Shown here piece by piece: positions 62,770-64,000 of a stretch of 64,000 nt of DNA. A model generated the notes under the pieces. It was not told the origin of the DNA. It searched no databases and saw only the letters and a list, made by a program, of their open reading frames with translations. The DNA lies in assembly GCA_021815405.1 (NCBI GenBank), contig JAKAGV010000016.1, positions 62,001-126,000 of the forward strand. Direction: 5' to 3'. The first letter of the stretch is position 1; each line of letters begins with the position of its first letter. This DNA comes from Bacteroidota bacterium. GTDB lineage: Bacteria > Bacteroidota > Ignavibacteria > Ignavibacteriales > Ignavibacteriaceae. Made by a program: the position numbers and the translations under genes.

Positions 62770-64000
62770 ATGAAAAGCTTTCCTTATCTAATGCTTATTA
62801 TCGGTTTGATTGTCAGTCAATCATTTGCGCAAATAAAAACCAAAACCGAGTCAGATTCATTAAAACCTCCGGTTGAATTAACGGCGCAGCAAGACCATGC
62901 AAGACTGCTGAAGCTGCTTGGAATTGATTCATTACGACCCGGACCATCTGGAGATCCGAAAGCTCCAAATGCAGCCAATTCAAATGAAGCTATAGCAAAT
63001 CCATATCCTAATCTTCCTAATCCTCTGGTGCTGAATAACGGTGAAAAAGTTACAACTCCAGAGATGTGGTGGAACCTCCGCAGACCGGAAATCAAAAAAG
63101 AATTTGATGAAGAAGTTTATGGCATTGTTCCCAATAATGTTCCTAAAGTAAATTGGGAAGTAATAAGCGTTATAAAGAGTACAATAAAAAATATTCCAGT
63201 AATTATTAAGAAACTGAAAGGACATGTTGATAATTCATCTTACCCATTGTTAGATGTAAATATAGATTTAACGTTAACAACACCTGCCAAAATAAAACAT
63301 CCAGTACCGGTGATGATGGAATTCGGATTTATATTTCCAAAGAACTTCAAAATGCCGGAACGCTTTAAGAAGATGATGGATTCAATGTCTAACTGGCAGC
63401 CTATGGTTTTAAGAAAAGGATGGGGCTTTGCGGAATTAATACCGACAAGCTTTCAGGAAGATAATGGTGCAGGATTAACCAAAGGAATAATCGGTTTAGT
63501 TAATGAAGGACAGCCTCGTAAGCTGGAAGACTGGGGCACCCTGCGTGCCTGGGCATGGGGCGCAAGCAGAGCCTTGGATTATTTAAAGACGGATAAATCT
63601 GTCGATGGAAATAAAGTCGGTATCGAAGGTCTTTCGCGTTATGGTAAAGCTGCACTGGTAACAATGGCTTATGATCAGAGATTTGCAATTGGATTTATCG
63701 GCTCTTCCGGAAAAGGCGGCGCTACTTTATTTCGAAGGCATTTCGGTGAGCAGGTAGAGAACCTTGCTTCATCTTATGAGTATCAATGGTTCTGCGGAAA
63801 CTTTTTAAAATATGCCGGACCACTTACGCCAAAAGATTTGCCTGTAGATTCTCATGAGTTAATTGCTATGTGTGCGCCTCGTCCAGTATTTATTAGCTGC
63901 GGCTCACCTAAGGTTGAAGGCAATTGGGTTGATGATAAAGGACAGTTTATGGCGGCAGTTGCCGCTGGTCCAGTTTACAAACTTTTGGGCAAAAAAGATT
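62770..64000 (+). CDS. Glucuronoyl methylesterase CE15 (3' truncated by window edge)
   Basis: Cleaves ester bonds between glucuronic acid of xylan and lignin alcohols. The frame from ATG 62770 is open to the window end (410 residues), without a stop. Signal peptide to about QSFAQ. Alpha/beta-hydrolase features: WWNLRRPEIKKEFDEEVYG, then WGASRALDYL and the nucleophile elbow EGLSRYGKAAL (Ser289), where CE15 enzymes have G-x-S-R-x-G-K. CAPRPVFISCG follows. The late His lies at or beyond the edge. Near complete, as family members have about 400-460 residues. It complements GH67 and GH10 for native glucuronoxylan. Confidence 0.9.
   Translation, partial: MKSFPYLMLIIGLIVSQSFAQIKTKTESDSLKPPVELTAQQDHARLLKLLGIDSLRPGPSGDPKAPNAANSNEAIANPYPNLPNPLVLNNGEKVTTPEMWWNLRRPEIKKEFDEEVYGIVPNNVPKVNWEVISVIKSTIKNIPVIIKKLKGHVDNSSYPLLDVNIDLTLTTPAKIKHPVPVMMEFGFIFPKNFKMPERFKKMMDSMSNWQPMVLRKGWGFAELIPTSFQEDNGAGLTKGIIGLVNEGQPRKLEDWGTLRAWAWGASRALDYLKTDKSVDGNKVGIEGLSRYGKAALVTMAYDQRFAIGFIGSSGKGGATLFRRHFGEQVENLASSYEYQWFCGNFLKYAGPLTPKDLPVDSHELIAMCAPRPVFISCGSPKVEGNWVDDKGQFMAAVAAGPVYKLLGKKD

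Noticed and set aside
719-63688. Many minus-strand open frames of 60-140 codons across the window
   Set aside because: All except the IS200/IS605 remnant lie opposite confidently assigned genes, lack family motifs and have no ribosome sites; they are shadows of the + strand genes.

Overview
The window is a dense polysaccharide-degradation locus from an AT-rich member of the Bacteroidota/Chlorobi/Ignavibacteria (FCB) group. The best clue is that six secreted proteins end in a type IX secretion (T9SS type A) sorting domain. Its motif reads NYPNPFNPTT or a close variant and each protein ends in a KLxLLK/KLVLMK tail, a style typical of Ignavibacteria such as Melioribacter or Ignavibacterium. TonB-dependent uptake, LacI/XylR control and the absence of SusD fit that placement. 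The genus is inference. Every intact gene lies on the + strand. The only credible minus-strand gene is a broken IS200/IS605 transposase.

Layout. 1-8.6 kb: GH29 fucosidase (5' cut), alpha/beta-hydrolase esterase, GH51 arabinofuranosidase, GH43 with discoidin and FN3 domains, GH97 and a small secreted protein. 8.6-10 kb: short leader ORFs and a LacI regulator. 10-17.2 kb: SGNH/CE6-like esterase, two type-B carboxylesterases and a LamG-LamG-GH10 xylanase. 17.2-26.1 kb: two GH31 enzymes (the second carrying a PA14-like insert), GH67 alpha-glucuronidase and a DUF5060-type hydrolase. 26.3-34.3 kb: a tight operon of LacI, aldo/keto reductase, zinc alcohol dehydrogenase, FucU mutarotase, SSS sodium symporter, small membrane protein and GH95. 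34.4-37.1 kb: GH9. 37.0-37.4 kb: IS200/IS605 remnant. 37.8-46.9 kb: TonB receptor, beta-helix protein and a 1,284-residue repeat protein. 47-52.4 kb: GH10-FIVAR, GH30 with an internal sorting domain, and a GH35-like enzyme. 52.4-53.3 kb: decayed sequence with a third copy of a conserved promoter/operator. 53.3-64 kb: XylR-type regulator, GH43, (alpha/alpha)6 hydrolase with discoidin domain, a large multi-module GH10, and a CE15 glucuronoyl esterase running off the right edge.

How it works together (inference from families). T9SS-exported GH10 enzymes, together with GH30 and GH9, cut glucuronoarabinoxylan and beta-glucan or xyloglucan outside the cell. CE15 and several acetyl-type esterases remove ester decorations. 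Signal-peptide-only enzymes (GH67, GH51, GH43, GH31, GH29, GH95, GH35, GH97) trim side chains. The TonB receptor and the sodium symporter import products. FucU, the aldo/keto reductase and the alcohol dehydrogenase handle a free sugar, probably fucose or a related aldose. Two LacI proteins and one XylR-like protein are the likely switches.

Most unusual items: a 65-bp promoter/operator cassette present three times with exactly conserved spacing; the third copy followed by what looks like the stump of a second TonB receptor gene; a protein with four roughly 250-residue repeats of unrecognised fold; a GH30 with its sorting domain in the middle; and two MITE-like elements with the same architecture but different arms.
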